A DNA stretch of 64,000 nt from Bergeyella zoohelcum ATCC 43767 (lineage in GTDB: Bacteria > Bacteroidota > Bacteroidia > Flavobacteriales > Weeksellaceae). Position numbers and translations under genes: made by a program. Within the stretch, counting starts at the first letter, position 1, and each line of letters opens with the position of its first letter. Of this stretch, positions 42,666 through 52,445 are shown one piece after another. The stretch is taken from NCBI RefSeq assembly GCF_000301075.1, contig NZ_JH932293.1:1161617-1225616 (forward strand), read 5' to 3'. Under the pieces are notes generated by a model that saw nothing but the letters and a program-made list of their open reading frames with translations, ran no database searches and was not told the origin of the DNA.

Positions 42666-43733
42666 ATGGCAAATACGATTATTATCGGTTCTGGATGCTA
42701 CTTGCCCGAAAGAATCATCGGAAGAGACTATTTTTATTCTACTCAATTCTTTGATGAGCAGTTTGCACCTATCGATAAGCCTGCAGAGGAGATAGTTTCT
42801 AAGTTTGTGGAAATTACAGAAATAGAAAATAGAAGGTATATTAATGATAATCAGACCAATTCCGAGATTGGTGCCATTGCTGCGAAATTAGCCATAGAAG
42901 ATGCAGGGATAGATCCTGAAACCTTGGATTACATCATTTTCGCTACTAATTTTGGTGAACTGACTAAGGATGGTAGGTCAGATTTTATGCCTACATTAGC
43001 GGCAAGAGTGAAGAAAAAACTTGGAATAAAAAATAGAAAATGCGTTACTTATGACATGATTTTCGGTTGCCCAGGTTGGGTAGAGGGGATGATTTTAGCA
43101 AATCAGCTGATTAAAGCAGGAAGTGCAAAGCGTATTTTGGTCATCGGTTCTGAGACGCTCAGTAGAGCTACAGACCCTTATGATAGAAATAAAATGATTT
43201 TTGCCGATGGCTCTGGTGCGGTAGTTGTAGAAGCTACGGAGGATGAGGGTGTAGGTATTATAGCACATAATACTTTGTGTGATAATGATGCAGAGCTTTG
43301 CTATTTGGAGAATAATCATTCACTCAATCCTGACGAAAACCCTTCAGCACTTTATATCCGTATGCAGGGAAGAAAAATCTATGAGTATGCACTGAAAAAT
43401 GTTCCTGACTCAATGAAAAATACCATTGAAGATGCAGGGCTGAATATTGATGATATAGATAAAATTTTGCTTCACCAAGCCAATGCAAAGATGGATCATG
43501 CCATTATTGATAGACTTATGAGGCTGTATGGCATAAGAAAATATGATCATGCCATTGCACCTATGACCATTCAGGAGTTTGGGAACTCATCTGTGGCTAC
43601 CATTCCTACTATGTTTGATTTAATTATCAAAGGAAAAATGGAAGGACAACAGTTTAAAGATAAAGGAAATGTACTGATGGCTTCCGTGGGGGCAGGAATG
43701 AATATCAATGCTTTTGTTTACAGATTTCCGTAA
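42666..43733 (+). CDS. 3-oxoacyl-ACP synthase III family protein
   Basis: A thiolase-fold condensing enzyme, 355 residues, longer than canonical FabH (about 320). The catalytic triad is visible: Cys135 in MIFGCPGWVEG, His in LLHQANAKMDHAI (near 268), and Asn in QEFGNSSVATIP (near 300). GRGSGAGA-type loop GAGMNINAFVY at the end. It condenses an acyl primer with malonyl-ACP; position away from plsX/rpmF and insertion near 30-45 suggest a paralogue rather than the primary FabH. Its own promoter; monocistronic. Confidence 0.88.
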   Translation: MANTIIIGSGCYLPERIIGRDYFYSTQFFDEQFAPIDKPAEEIVSKFVEITEIENRRYINDNQTNSEIGAIAAKLAIEDAGIDPETLDYIIFATNFGELTKDGRSDFMPTLAARVKKKLGIKNRKCVTYDMIFGCPGWVEGMILANQLIKAGSAKRILVIGSETLSRATDPYDRNKMIFADGSGAVVVEATEDEGVGIIAHNTLCDNDAELCYLENNHSLNPDENPSALYIRMQGRKIYEYALKNVPDSMKNTIEDAGLNIDDIDKILLHQANAKMDHAIIDRLMRLYGIRKYDHAIAPMTIQEFGNSSVATIPTMFDLIIKGKMEGQQFKDKGNVLMASVGAGMNINAFVYRFP

Positions 43734-43810
43734 TAATAGAAAATCATTTTTTATAATTTATACACTTTTCAGCATGATACTTGCATAGTATTGTGCTGAT
43801 TTTTTTGCTT

Positions 43811-45013
43811 ATGAATACAGTAATGATATTTACCACGCTGGTGTTTTTTATTCTAGAATTTTATGCATTTCAAGCAGTGAGGCTATTGACTTCTCATCTT
43901 GTTATTCGGGTGAGTTATTGGGGTATTACGCTTATGGCGTATGGAGCTGTGCTTTATGTATTGAATGCGAATCCTAGACCACCTCATGGGCAGGTAAATA
44001 TTGCGGTAACGCTTTTTCTGACATTGATTTTGTCCAAAGTTTTCATCGTTCTTTTTCTCTTCATTGAAGATTTCATGAGAGGACTTCAGTTTTTATTCCG
44101 AAAAATGAGAGGAGAGCAGGCATACATGCCTTCTCGGAAAAAGTTTTTTTCCACGGCGGGAATGGGCTTTTTTGCCTTTACAGCACTTTTATTTTTAGAC
44201 GGCGTTTTTTTCGGAAAATTTCGGCATACTGTTCGGAGGGTAAAACTGAAATTAGAAGGGCTACCAGTAGCCTTTAATGGATATAAAATCATTCAAATAT
44301 CAGATTTGCATAGCGGTAGTTTTCCTAATGCAGAAAAACTTCAGTTTACCATTGATATGATTAACGCAGAAAATCCAGATTTGGTACTTTTTACCGGTGA
44401 TGCCGTCAATAGCTATGCAGATGAATTTATCCCTTTCATTCCTTTATTTAAAGCCATTAAGGCGAAAGATGGAAAGTTTTCTGTACTCGGAAATCATGAT
44501 TATGCGATGTATGGAAACTTCCCTAATGAAAAAGCGAAACAAAAAAATATAGATGACTTGATACGGTACTTTCAATCGGCAGATTTTCGGATGCTTAGAA
44601 ATGATAGTGTGCGTATTCAAAAAAACGATGAAGAAATTGCCTTGTTGGGTGTAGAAAACTGGGGACTGCCCCCTTTTCCCCAGTATGGAGATTTAGATAA
44701 GGCACTTAACGGCGTAGCTCCTGATTTGGTAAAAATATTGATGAGCCATGACCCTACGCATTTTGATAGCGTGGTAAAACAGCATCCTCAGAAAATTCAT
44801 TTGACACTTTCGGGGCATACACACGGAATGCAGTTTGGTCTAGATTTAAAAAACATCCGATGGTCTCCCGTTCAGTACAAATACAAAAAATGGGCAGACC
44901 TCTATGAGTCCCAAGGGCAATATCTGTATGTGAATAGAGGGTTTGGAGTTATAGGCTATCCAGGTAGAGTAGGGATAAAACCAGAAATTACATTATTTAC
45001 ATTGGAGGGATAA
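43811..45013 (+). CDS. Membrane-anchored metallophosphoesterase (YaeI-like)
   Basis: 400 residues from ATG 43811; a TTG at 43781 would add a hydrophobic stretch but the ATG is preferred. Four N-terminal hydrophobic segments (about 1-130) precede a calcineurin-type domain with metal ligands in QISDLHSGSF, FTGDAVNSYADE, VLGNHDYAMYG, LMSHDPTHFD and LSGHTHGMQFG. This architecture is common for YaeI/YkuE-type enzymes hydrolysing UDP-linked lipids; actual substrate unknown. Convergent with DUF423. Confidence 0.87.
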   Translation: MNTVMIFTTLVFFILEFYAFQAVRLLTSHLVIRVSYWGITLMAYGAVLYVLNANPRPPHGQVNIAVTLFLTLILSKVFIVLFLFIEDFMRGLQFLFRKMRGEQAYMPSRKKFFSTAGMGFFAFTALLFLDGVFFGKFRHTVRRVKLKLEGLPVAFNGYKIIQISDLHSGSFPNAEKLQFTIDMINAENPDLVLFTGDAVNSYADEFIPFIPLFKAIKAKDGKFSVLGNHDYAMYGNFPNEKAKQKNIDDLIRYFQSADFRMLRNDSVRIQKNDEEIALLGVENWGLPPFPQYGDLDKALNGVAPDLVKILMSHDPTHFDSVVKQHPQKIHLTLSGHTHGMQFGLDLKNIRWSPVQYKYKKWADLYESQGQYLYVNRGFGVIGYPGRVGIKPEITLFTLEG

Positions 45014-45053
45014 AAAATACCGTAAGCAGTGGTGGCTTACGGTATTTGGTTTT
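45013..45053. terminator. Bidirectional terminator
   Basis: AAATACCGTAAGC, loop AGTGGTG, GCTTACGGTATTT then TTTT: 13-bp stem between convergent genes. Confidence 0.9.
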
Positions 45054-45444
45054 ATACATGAGGTTGTTTTTTCAGGAAATAAATGATGAGTAGCAACCAA
45101 GAAATAATCATGAACAGTCCACCGATAGGTGTGATAGGTCCTAAGAACTTAGCATTGAAATTCCATGCCTCTTGCATTGCCAGTAGGTAAATGCTGAATG
45201 AAAAAAGCACAGTTCCCAGAATCATGGAAAGTGAAATCCACTTTTCTGCTCCCGTTTCAAATTTTAAGATGTAACCTACTATGAGGAGGTAGAGTGCCGC
45301 ATACATCTGATAACGAACACCTACTTCAAAACTGGAAAGCCTCTCTACGCTTAATATACTTTTTAAAGCATGTGCTCCAAAAGCTCCAAATACAATGGAT
45401 AATAAACCGAAAGCTGCTCCTACAGCTAATGTGATTGTTTTCAT
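45052..45444 (-). CDS. DUF423 family membrane protein
   Basis: 130 residues with four hydrophobic segments. The N-terminal AFGLLSIVFGAFGAHALK and VGVRYQMYAALYLLIVG, and the C-terminal LGPITPIGGLFMIISWLLL are the family's signature (YgdD/TMEM256-like). Inner-membrane protein; no biochemical role known. Its stop codon lies in the shared terminator. Confidence 0.92.
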   Translation of the reverse strand: MKTITLAVGAAFGLLSIVFGAFGAHALKSILSVERLSSFEVGVRYQMYAALYLLIVGYILKFETGAEKWISLSMILGTVLFSFSIYLLAMQEAWNFNAKFLGPITPIGGLFMIISWLLLIIYFLKKQPHV

Positions 45445-45512
45445 TTTTTATAATTTAAATAGATGATAATTAATTTTATAAGCAGTAGGCCGTATGCCAA
45501 TAGTTATCATGT

Positions 45513-45549
45513 TTTGTACATTATACATCGTATATTATACTTTGTACAA
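45513..45549. repeat. Dispersed TACATTATACAT repeat, copy 2
   Basis: TTTGTACATTATACATCGTA identical to 30282-30301, then TATTATACTTTGTAC. It lies in the short gap between the HMG-CoA reductase stop and the DUF423 start. Confidence 0.6.
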
Positions 45550-45559
45550 ATATAAACGC

Positions 45560-46885
45560 TTACCCTCTCATTTTTTCTAGTTCCGAAATAACTTCATGGT
45601 GAGATACGGTTTTATTCTTAAAATATTCTACAAAATATTTTTTCTCCTCTTCGGTGGCATTAAACTGATTAAGGATATTAAAGAGGTGCATTTTCATATG
45701 TCCCTTTTGGATACCTGTAGTTACCAGTGAACGAAGAGCAGCGAAATTTTGTGCCAAACCGGATACGGCTAAGATGCTCATGAGTTCATTAGCAGAAGGT
45801 TTACCTAAGAGTGCTAATGAAAATTTCACTAGAGGATGCAGATTGGTAAGTCCGCCTACTACTCCTATGGATATAGGGAGGTCTATCCAGAATCTAAAAA
45901 CTCCATTATCGGTGGTACAATGTGTTAGGGAGGAATACTTTCCAGAACGAGCTGCATAGGCGTGTGCACAAGCCTCCGTGGCACGGAAATCATTTCCTGT
46001 AGCAATGACTACAGCATCTACACCATTCATAATCCCTTTATTATGAGTAGTAGCTCTATAAGGTTCTATTTCTGCAATGGTTACCGCTTGTTTAAACTTC
46101 CATGCGAACTCTTCTGGACGCATGCCACTATCGTCTATTAGATCTTCTATTTTACAAGAAACCTCCGCTCTTACAATACAATCTGGAGTGTAGTTAGAGA
46201 GAATATTCATGACCACTTGCAGAGAGTTTTTTTCCTCAGCAGTGAAATCTTCTGATGCAGAAATGGTTTCTTTTAGCGTTTTACCAAACTGTTCTAAACA
46301 AGAGTTAATAAAATTGGCTCCCATGCTGTCTCGGGTATCGAAACTGGCTTTCAGCTGGAAATAATTCGGAAGGTCTTGCGTTTTGTCAATGAGTTCAATA
46401 TCTAGGATTCCCCCCCCTCTTTGTCTCATGTTTTTGGTAATCGCCTCGGTATCTTGGAAGAGTTTTTTCTTGAGTTCAAAGTTAAAAAGGTGGAGAATTT
46501 TATGGGCTTCGGCACGAATGATGAAATGGGTATGTCCCAGTTTTTTGGTATTAATGATGGTGGTTTTAAATCCGCCTTTGTCTAGCCAAAACTTGGCTGC
46601 TTTAGAAGCCGCTGCTACCACAGAACTTTCTTCTACTGCCATAGGGAGTGCATATAATCTTCCATCGATGAGGAAATTAGGAGCAATGCCATAAGGCATA
46701 TAAAAATTAGAAATGGTGTTTTCTGAAAACTCATCATGGAGTTTCTGAGTAGCCTCATCGGTATTCCAATATTGCTTTAAAATGGTTTTCATTTCAGGAT
46801 TTCCCTCCAAATATGTATTAGTAATCCATTCTATTTTTCCTTCTTTGGTCAGTTTAGAAAAACCTTCTATTGGTTGTTTTCCCAT
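45560..46885 (-). CDS. Hydroxymethylglutaryl-CoA reductase, class II type
   Basis: Reversible reduction of HMG-CoA to mevalonate; class II enzymes can also run degradatively. 441 residues from ATG 46885 (MGKQPIEGFSKLT); the frame continues to 46909 but across the promoter. Visible: ENTISNFYMPYGIAPNFLIDG, catalytic Glu in AVEESSVVAAASKAAKF, Lys in THNKGIMNGVDAVVIATGND, GVVGGLTNLHPLVK and the late His in KGHMKMHLFNIL. Flavobacteria use the mevalonate pathway, so a biosynthetic role is most likely. No other mevalonate gene is in the window. Confidence 0.93.
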   Translation of the reverse strand: MGKQPIEGFSKLTKEGKIEWITNTYLEGNPEMKTILKQYWNTDEATQKLHDEFSENTISNFYMPYGIAPNFLIDGRLYALPMAVEESSVVAAASKAAKFWLDKGGFKTTIINTKKLGHTHFIIRAEAHKILHLFNFELKKKLFQDTEAITKNMRQRGGGILDIELIDKTQDLPNYFQLKASFDTRDSMGANFINSCLEQFGKTLKETISASEDFTAEEKNSLQVVMNILSNYTPDCIVRAEVSCKIEDLIDDSGMRPEEFAWKFKQAVTIAEIEPYRATTHNKGIMNGVDAVVIATGNDFRATEACAHAYAARSGKYSSLTHCTTDNGVFRFWIDLPISIGVVGGLTNLHPLVKFSLALLGKPSANELMSILAVSGLAQNFAALRSLVTTGIQKGHMKMHLFNILNQFNATEEEKKYFVEYFKNKTVSHHEVISELEKMRG

Positions 46886-46906
46886 ATTGATAAAAATTTG
46901 CAAAGT

Positions 46907-46914
46907 CAAAGGTA
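46907..46914 (-). promoter_or_regulatory. -7 box of the HMG-CoA reductase gene
   Basis: TACCTTTG on the minus strand, 21 bases before ATG 46885. This excludes the longer start at 46909. -33 element unclear. Confidence 0.55.
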
Positions 46915-47202
46915 ATTAATATTTCTATAAAATACTTCATGATTGGGAAAAAAAGGCACATGGCACATTCAACCCCCAAGTGCAATTTTTTATGCCACGA
47001 ATTTATAAAATAAATTTTTAGGTTCTTCAAAATCTAATTAGGTCAAACGCACGAAATCCTATTTTCATAGGGTACTCAATAAAAAAATAATTGAATATCA
47101 ATATATTAAAATTTGCCCTTAATCACTTTTATAAAAAGAGTATGAAATTTAAATATTTGATTATTAATGTATTATAAATTTGATGCGTTTGCCCTACTTT
47201 CT

Positions 47203-47240
47203 CTCTCTTTTCTTTAGGCTAGACCAAAGATAAAAGAGAG
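47203..47240. other. Long imperfect hairpin in the 497-base gap before proS
   Basis: CTCTCTTTT pairs with AAAAGAGAG; inside, CTTT-A-GG pairs with CCAAAG around CTAGA: about 15 bp with one bulge. It lies 143 bases upstream of proS. It could be a leader structure or relic terminator. The remainder of 46915-47341 is AT-rich; nothing else recognised. Confidence 0.4.
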
Positions 47241-47341
47241 AAAAACTATCCCCAAAAATTACACTTACTAATGGAATTTAAGCCATTAAAGAAATGTATC
47301 TTAAACTTGATAATATTTAATTCTACTTTATAAAAAAGAAC

Positions 47342-47349
47342 TATTTTTG
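47342..47349 (+). promoter_or_regulatory. Possible proS -7 box
   Basis: TATTTTTG, 33 bases before the ATG; no TTG at normal spacing. Confidence 0.4.
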
Positions 47350-47382
47350 TAAGCAAATATTAAGGTTATTATTATTCAAAAT

Positions 47383-48858
47383 ATGGCAAAACTTACGACA
47401 AGAAAAGAAGATTACAGTAAATGGTACAATGAAATAGTGCAAGGTGCCGATTTGGCAGAGAATTCAGGTGTGAGAGGATGTATGATTATTAAGCCTTATG
47501 GATTCGCAATATGGGAAAAAATGAGAGACCAGCTGGACAAAATGTTCAAGGAAACAGGACATCAAAATGCTTATTTCCCTATTTTCGTTCCTAAAAGTCT
47601 TTTCGAAGCAGAAGAGAAAAATGCAGAAGGTTTTGCAAAAGAATGTGCTGTAGTTACTCACTATCGACTCAAAAATGATGCCGACAACCCAGGTAAACTG
47701 ATGGTAGATCCAGAGGCAAAGCTAGAAGAAGAACTCATCGTAAGACCTACTTCAGAGGCTATTATTTGGAATACCTATAAAAACTGGATTCAGTCTTACA
47801 GAGATTTACCTATTCTTATTAATCAGTGGGCGAATGTGGTGCGTTGGGAAATGCGTACAAGGCTTTTCCTTAGAACAGCAGAATTCCTTTGGCAAGAAGG
47901 ACATACTGCTCATGCTACCCAAGAAGAAGCAATAGAGGAAACAGAAAAAATGCTGGAAGTGTATGCAGAGTTTGCAGAAAAATATATGGCTATGCCTATA
48001 ATAAAAGGTTTTAAAACACCTTCGGAAAGATTTGCAGGAGCAGATGAAACCTATTGTATAGAGGCGATGATGCAAGATGGAAAGGCACTTCAGGCAGGTA
48101 CTTCTCATTTCCTTGGACAAAATTTCGCGAAAGCATTTGATGTAAAATTTACCAATAAGGAAGGTAAAATGGATTATGCTTGGGCTACTTCATGGGGCGT
48201 GTCTACTAGGCTGATGGGAGCACTTATCATGGCACATTCTGATGATAATGGCTTGGTGCTTCCTCCGAAACTTGCCCCTATTCAGGTGGTTATAGTTCCT
48301 ATTTTCAAAGGAGAAGAGCAGCTGAATGCCATTTATGAAAAAGCTCAACCGCTGATGAATGCACTTAAACAGGCGGGTATTTCTGTAAAATTTGACGATG
48401 ATGAGAAGAATAAACCAGGATGGAAATTTGCAGAGTATGAGCTGAAAGGGGTTCCGGTTCGTATCGCTATGGGAGCTAGAGATTTAGAAAATGGAACAAT
48501 AGAAATAGCAAGAAGAGATACTTTAGAAAAACAAACGATTCAGCTGGAGGGTGCTCTGGAGTATATCCAACATTTATTAGACGCTATTCAGGAAAATATT
48601 TACCAAAAAGCCCTGAACTTCCGTAATGAGAATATTACCAAAGTGGATTCTTATGAAGAATTTAAACAGATTTTAGAGACCAAGGGCGGATTTATCTCTG
48701 CACACTGGGATGGAACCGCTGAAGAGGAAGAGCAAATTAAAGAAGAGACAAAAGCTACCATCCGATGTATTCCTTTAGATGCGGAAGAGGAAGAAGGAGT
48801 ATCCCTTATTTCAGGGAAGCCTTCTAAAAAAAGAGTAATCTTTGCCAAGGCATACTAA
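47383..48858 (+). CDS. proS: Proline--tRNA ligase, archaeal/eukaryotic type
   Basis: Charges tRNA(Pro). 491 residues, a class II synthetase of the shorter type 3 without the bacterial editing insertion. Motif 2 region [26 protein letters not shown] and motif 3 [15 protein letters not shown] are clear, then the anticodon domain (about 300-400) and the small C-terminal domain ending in the conserved terminal Tyr (KRVIFAKAY). The zinc-ligand cysteines of that domain are mostly replaced ([20 protein letters not shown]; only RCIPL keeps Cys), as seen in some Bacteroidota. Has its own terminator. Confidence 0.96.
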   Translation: MAKLTTRKEDYSKWYNEIVQGADLAENSGVRGCMIIKPYGFAIWEKMRDQLDKMFKETGHQNAYFPIFVPKSLFEAEEKNAEGFAKECAVVTHYRLKNDADNPGKLMVDPEAKLEEELIVRPTSEAIIWNTYKNWIQSYRDLPILINQWANVVRWEMRTRLFLRTAEFLWQEGHTAHATQEEAIEETEKMLEVYAEFAEKYMAMPIIKGFKTPSERFAGADETYCIEAMMQDGKALQAGTSHFLGQNFAKAFDVKFTNKEGKMDYAWATSWGVSTRLMGALIMAHSDDNGLVLPPKLAPIQVVIVPIFKGEEQLNAIYEKAQPLMNALKQAGISVKFDDDEKNKPGWKFAEYELKGVPVRIAMGARDLENGTIEIARRDTLEKQTIQLEGALEYIQHLLDAIQENIYQKALNFRNENITKVDSYEEFKQILETKGGFISAHWDGTAEEEEQIKEETKATIRCIPLDAEEEEGVSLISGKPSKKRVIFAKAY

Positions 48859-48865
48859 TTTTTAT

Positions 48866-48909
48866 GGAAGAGGAAAATAGGAAACTATCTATGACCTCTT
48901 TCTTTTTTT
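48866..48909 (+). terminator. Terminator of proS
   Basis: AAGAGG (48868-48873) pairs with CCTCTT (48895-48900), with an inner ATAG/CTAT pairing, followed by TCTTTTTTT. Confidence 0.65.
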
Positions 48910-48941
48910 CGTATTAACATTTAATTTTATTATCCATTGAT

Positions 48942-50117
48942 ATGGCATTATCTATTACTGAACTCATCAAAGGGCAATTTGGAGCTGCGGTAACTTCTCA
49001 GTTTGCAGGTGAATTTCATGAGCTAGAATCGGGAGTGAAAAAGGCTATTCATGCGTTAATTCCTATAGTTATGGTACATTTTTCTGGTATGGATACCCAC
49101 CCTGCTTTTATTCAGAAATTAGAACAAGCAGATGATGAATATTTTCTTAGAAATGGAACTATTTCAGCGTCTAAAAAAGAGGAAATAGAGTATTGGGTGA
49201 ATACCATTTTTGGAAAAAAAACAGGTGATATTACTAATGTGGTAGCTACCTATTCGGGAGTTAATAATTCTTCTGCTCATCATTTGATGAAGATGATTAT
49301 TTCTGTAGCTATGGGAATTTTAGGCAAAAAAATCCAAGATGAGAATTTGAATTTGGAAAGTATTCAGCAGTTTATGAAGGCACTGGAAGGAGAAGCCCGT
49401 GCTTCGTTTCCTGAAAGTTTTCCATTAGAAAGGTTGGAGATGGAGGAAAGTAGCACAGCAGCACTGAAAGGATTACCTGATATGCCACAAGATGCTAAGA
49501 GAAAAGATAAGTGGATTTCTATCGCCCAATGGTGGATACCACTTGTATTACTGATATGTGCAGGGTATTTCAGCTTTAAAACGATAAAAGAAGTACATGA
49601 TTTTGAAGAAAATAGTGAAAAAATAGATACACTGAGCCTAAAAAAAATAAGAGATGGACTGATAGATATTCCAATGAAAGACACTCTCATCAGTGGAAGA
49701 GCAGAAGGTTTTGAAGAGTTGATGATAGGGTTTCTCTCAGGAAAGGATAGCTTGGACACGGTAAAGGAGAAAGTGTTTATTATGGAAAGGGTGAAATATG
49801 AAAGGATGGGTGAGAAAGTACTTACTTCATCTTCTTTGGAACAAATTAAAAACCTTGCTATGATACTTAAGTACCATCCTGAAGTGATGGCAGAGATTAG
49901 TGTATATAATAATGATATAGATAATGCTCAGAAAAATACAGCACTTTCTGAAAAAAGGGCATCTTATATTTATGAAATACTTCGCAAATATGATAATAGA
50001 AATCAAATCATAGCGGTGAAAGGTTTAGGGAATTCTAATGCCACTGTACCACTTCATCCAACAGAGGAAGAGAGAAATAAAGATAGGAAAATAGAAGTAA
50101 AAGTGATAAAACCGTAA
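48942..50117 (+). CDS. DUF937-OmpA fusion, inner-membrane peptidoglycan-binding protein
   Basis: 391 residues. Residues 1-145 resemble DUF937 (SITELIKGQFGAAVTSQFAG, AIHALIPIVMVHFSGMD); one transmembrane helix near 192-208 (WWIPLVLLICAGYFSF); then a C-terminal OmpA domain (about 285-391) with EQIKNLAMILKYHPEVMAEISVYNND, LSEKRASYIYEIL and GLGNSNATVPLHPTEEERNKDRKIEVKV, fitting the DxxxSxxRA..R peptidoglycan-binding logic. Cytoplasmic DUF937 linked to periplasmic wall binding would make it a cross-envelope tether; role unknown. FUSC gene follows 39 bases on. Confidence 0.85.
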   Translation: MALSITELIKGQFGAAVTSQFAGEFHELESGVKKAIHALIPIVMVHFSGMDTHPAFIQKLEQADDEYFLRNGTISASKKEEIEYWVNTIFGKKTGDITNVVATYSGVNNSSAHHLMKMIISVAMGILGKKIQDENLNLESIQQFMKALEGEARASFPESFPLERLEMEESSTAALKGLPDMPQDAKRKDKWISIAQWWIPLVLLICAGYFSFKTIKEVHDFEENSEKIDTLSLKKIRDGLIDIPMKDTLISGRAEGFEELMIGFLSGKDSLDTVKEKVFIMERVKYERMGEKVLTSSSLEQIKNLAMILKYHPEVMAEISVYNNDIDNAQKNTALSEKRASYIYEILRKYDNRNQIIAVKGLGNSNATVPLHPTEEERNKDRKIEVKVIKP

Positions 50118-50156
50118 AAATATTCTTTGTTAAGGACATAAAGTGCTTATTATTTT

Positions 50157-52364
50157 ATGAATTCATCTTTTTCAGTGCGTTTTAAAGATTCCACTACCCG
50201 AATGACTAAATTTTTTACCAGTCAGTATCTGTATGCTGGGGTAAGAATTGCTTTAGCCATTGTAATTCCGAGTTTGATTTTAGCCTATTTTGGATTACTC
50301 AAAGAATATTTTATTTTTCCCTTAGGGACTAGTTTTGTGGGGCTTACGGATATGGCAGGGCCTTATCACAGAAGAAGAAATACGCTCATATTAGCATGTG
50401 TGTTATTCACTTTTATTGCATTGGTAGGAAGCTTATTTCAGGGGTATCCTTTTCTTATCTTTTTAGAAATCATATTCTTTGGGATTTTTCTAAGTATCAT
50501 AGGAGTATATGGTATGCGTTTAGCAGCTGTGGGAGGTTTGGGATTGGTAGTTATGGCAATTTTTATTGATGGAGAATTGGCATCTGGAGGGCTTGTAAAG
50601 ACTTTAATCACGCTATTCTTAGGATGTTTTTGGTATGTCATTATTTTTATGTCCGTTTCCAGACTTCAGCCTTATAAGCTCGCACAGCAGATGATTGGCG
50701 AAAACTATCTTCAGCTGGCAGAATATTCTAGAATTAAAGCAAAATATTATCATCAGAAAAGTGATATTAATGCTTTGCATAGAGCGGTGATTTCTAAGCA
50801 AATCGTTATCAAAAACTTGCAAGAAGAAACGCGTGAAGTGGTTTTTATGACCAGAAAAATAGTTAATGAATCTACCACTACCAGTAGAATATTGATGCTG
50901 ATGTTCCTTAATTCTATTGATTTTTATGAAAAGCTCATCACTACAGATCATGATTATGTTTCACTCCATCAGTTCTTTAAGCATGACAATATCCTTAAAG
51001 CCATTGAAAAATATTTAGAAACCATGTCTGATGAATTGGAACAAATTGGAGTTTCTATTCAGAGTGGATTTGATTTGGTGCAGAAAAGAGATTTGTATAG
51101 AGAATATCAAAATCTTACTTCCGAATTTCAACGGATAGAAAAAAAATACGAAGGGAGCAATGATGAGGATACTACGGCTGCTATTCAAAAAATTAGTTTT
51201 ATCTTGGAACGAATTAAAAATGCTACAGAAGATATTATAACGATTCAAAAATTTAAAAATCAAGACACTAAATCAGCAAAATCACTTTCCACAGGATTAG
51301 ATTATACGCGTTTTGTAGCAAAGACAGAGCAGCTTAATCATAGGGTACTTCTTGCTAATTTTTCGCTAAAATCTTTCCATTTTCGCTATGCCATTCGTAT
51401 GACACTCGCCTTGCTGATAGGCTATGCCATTACCCTGATTCCCTATTTTGAAATCGGGAGGCCTTACTGGATTTTAATTACCATTGTAGCCATTATGCGT
51501 CCTGCCTTTAGCACTACTAAAGGTAGAAATATACTCAGAATTTATGGTACAATGGGTGGAGCTATTGTTTCTTATATTGTACTAGTTACGGTAAATTCTC
51601 CCATGGTTTTACTTTTTATTTTACTGTTTTCTATGATTTTATGTTTTTCATTTTTGAAAGACAATTACTCATGGGCGGTATTTTTTATGACTATCTATAT
51701 TTTCATTACCTTTAATTTTATGCAACCTGGAGATGTCAATACACTGTTTTATGATAGAATTATAGATACGCTGGTTGCTGGGGTCATTGTTTTTTTGGTT
51801 TCCTATTTGGTACTCCCTGTTTGGGAGCATAAGATGAGTTCCGTGCTGATAAAGAAAACTGCCAATGCCAATGAAGCCTACTTTAACATCGTCATGAAGA
51901 AGCTGAAATATAATGAAGTAGATGAGCAGGAATACAGACTTAAAAGGAAAGAAGCGATTATTTCCTTAGCGAATCTTTCTGATAATTTCCAGAGAATGCT
52001 GTCTGACCCCAAAAAAGAACAGAAAAAAATGGAATATATTCATCAGTTTGTTAATACTTCTCATTTGGTAACCGCTTATACTGCGAGTTTGTCCCAATAT
52101 TCTTGGAATCAGTACTTCCAAAATGATAAAGAATTGAATCAGCTCAATCATTGTATTTCCTCGGATTTTCAGGTCATCTCAGAAATGCTTACTGCTTCAT
52201 CTGTGGGGGAGCAAAAGTCCAATCTTTCTCCTGAAATACTCTCTCCTGAAAGTACAGCTTCAGACACGGATTTGCACCATATTTATGATGTGCTTTTTTT
52301 GCTTCATGAAGTGGTCTCAGAGCAAAAAAGATTAATACAAAGGCAAATGAAGGAAAGTAAATAA
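50157..52364 (+). CDS. FUSC family inner-membrane protein (YccS-like)
   Basis: 735 residues: two blocks of five to six membrane helices (about 20-165 and 410-560), each followed by a cytoplasmic helical domain. SRLQPYKLAQQMIGENYLQLAEYSR and FRYAIRMTLALLIGYAIT, RPYWILITIVAIMRPAFSTTKGR, and R-I-GT-x-G- type block YGTMGGAIVSYIV match the FUSC/YccS family. Related proteins export aromatic acids, but the substrate is unknown. Probably in one operon with the DUF937-OmpA gene. Confidence 0.9.
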   Translation: MNSSFSVRFKDSTTRMTKFFTSQYLYAGVRIALAIVIPSLILAYFGLLKEYFIFPLGTSFVGLTDMAGPYHRRRNTLILACVLFTFIALVGSLFQGYPFLIFLEIIFFGIFLSIIGVYGMRLAAVGGLGLVVMAIFIDGELASGGLVKTLITLFLGCFWYVIIFMSVSRLQPYKLAQQMIGENYLQLAEYSRIKAKYYHQKSDINALHRAVISKQIVIKNLQEETREVVFMTRKIVNESTTTSRILMLMFLNSIDFYEKLITTDHDYVSLHQFFKHDNILKAIEKYLETMSDELEQIGVSIQSGFDLVQKRDLYREYQNLTSEFQRIEKKYEGSNDEDTTAAIQKISFILERIKNATEDIITIQKFKNQDTKSAKSLSTGLDYTRFVAKTEQLNHRVLLANFSLKSFHFRYAIRMTLALLIGYAITLIPYFEIGRPYWILITIVAIMRPAFSTTKGRNILRIYGTMGGAIVSYIVLVTVNSPMVLLFILLFSMILCFSFLKDNYSWAVFFMTIYIFITFNFMQPGDVNTLFYDRIIDTLVAGVIVFLVSYLVLPVWEHKMSSVLIKKTANANEAYFNIVMKKLKYNEVDEQEYRLKRKEAIISLANLSDNFQRMLSDPKKEQKKMEYIHQFVNTSHLVTAYTASLSQYSWNQYFQNDKELNQLNHCISSDFQVISEMLTASSVGEQKSNLSPEILSPESTASDTDLHHIYDVLFLLHEVVSEQKRLIQRQMKESK

Positions 52365-52445
52365 TTTTTTTAAGCTGTTTGTTATTATACTCATACTTTG
52401 GCATATTTTTTAGTATCTATGTGAGTTAAGTTAATTAAAGATGTA

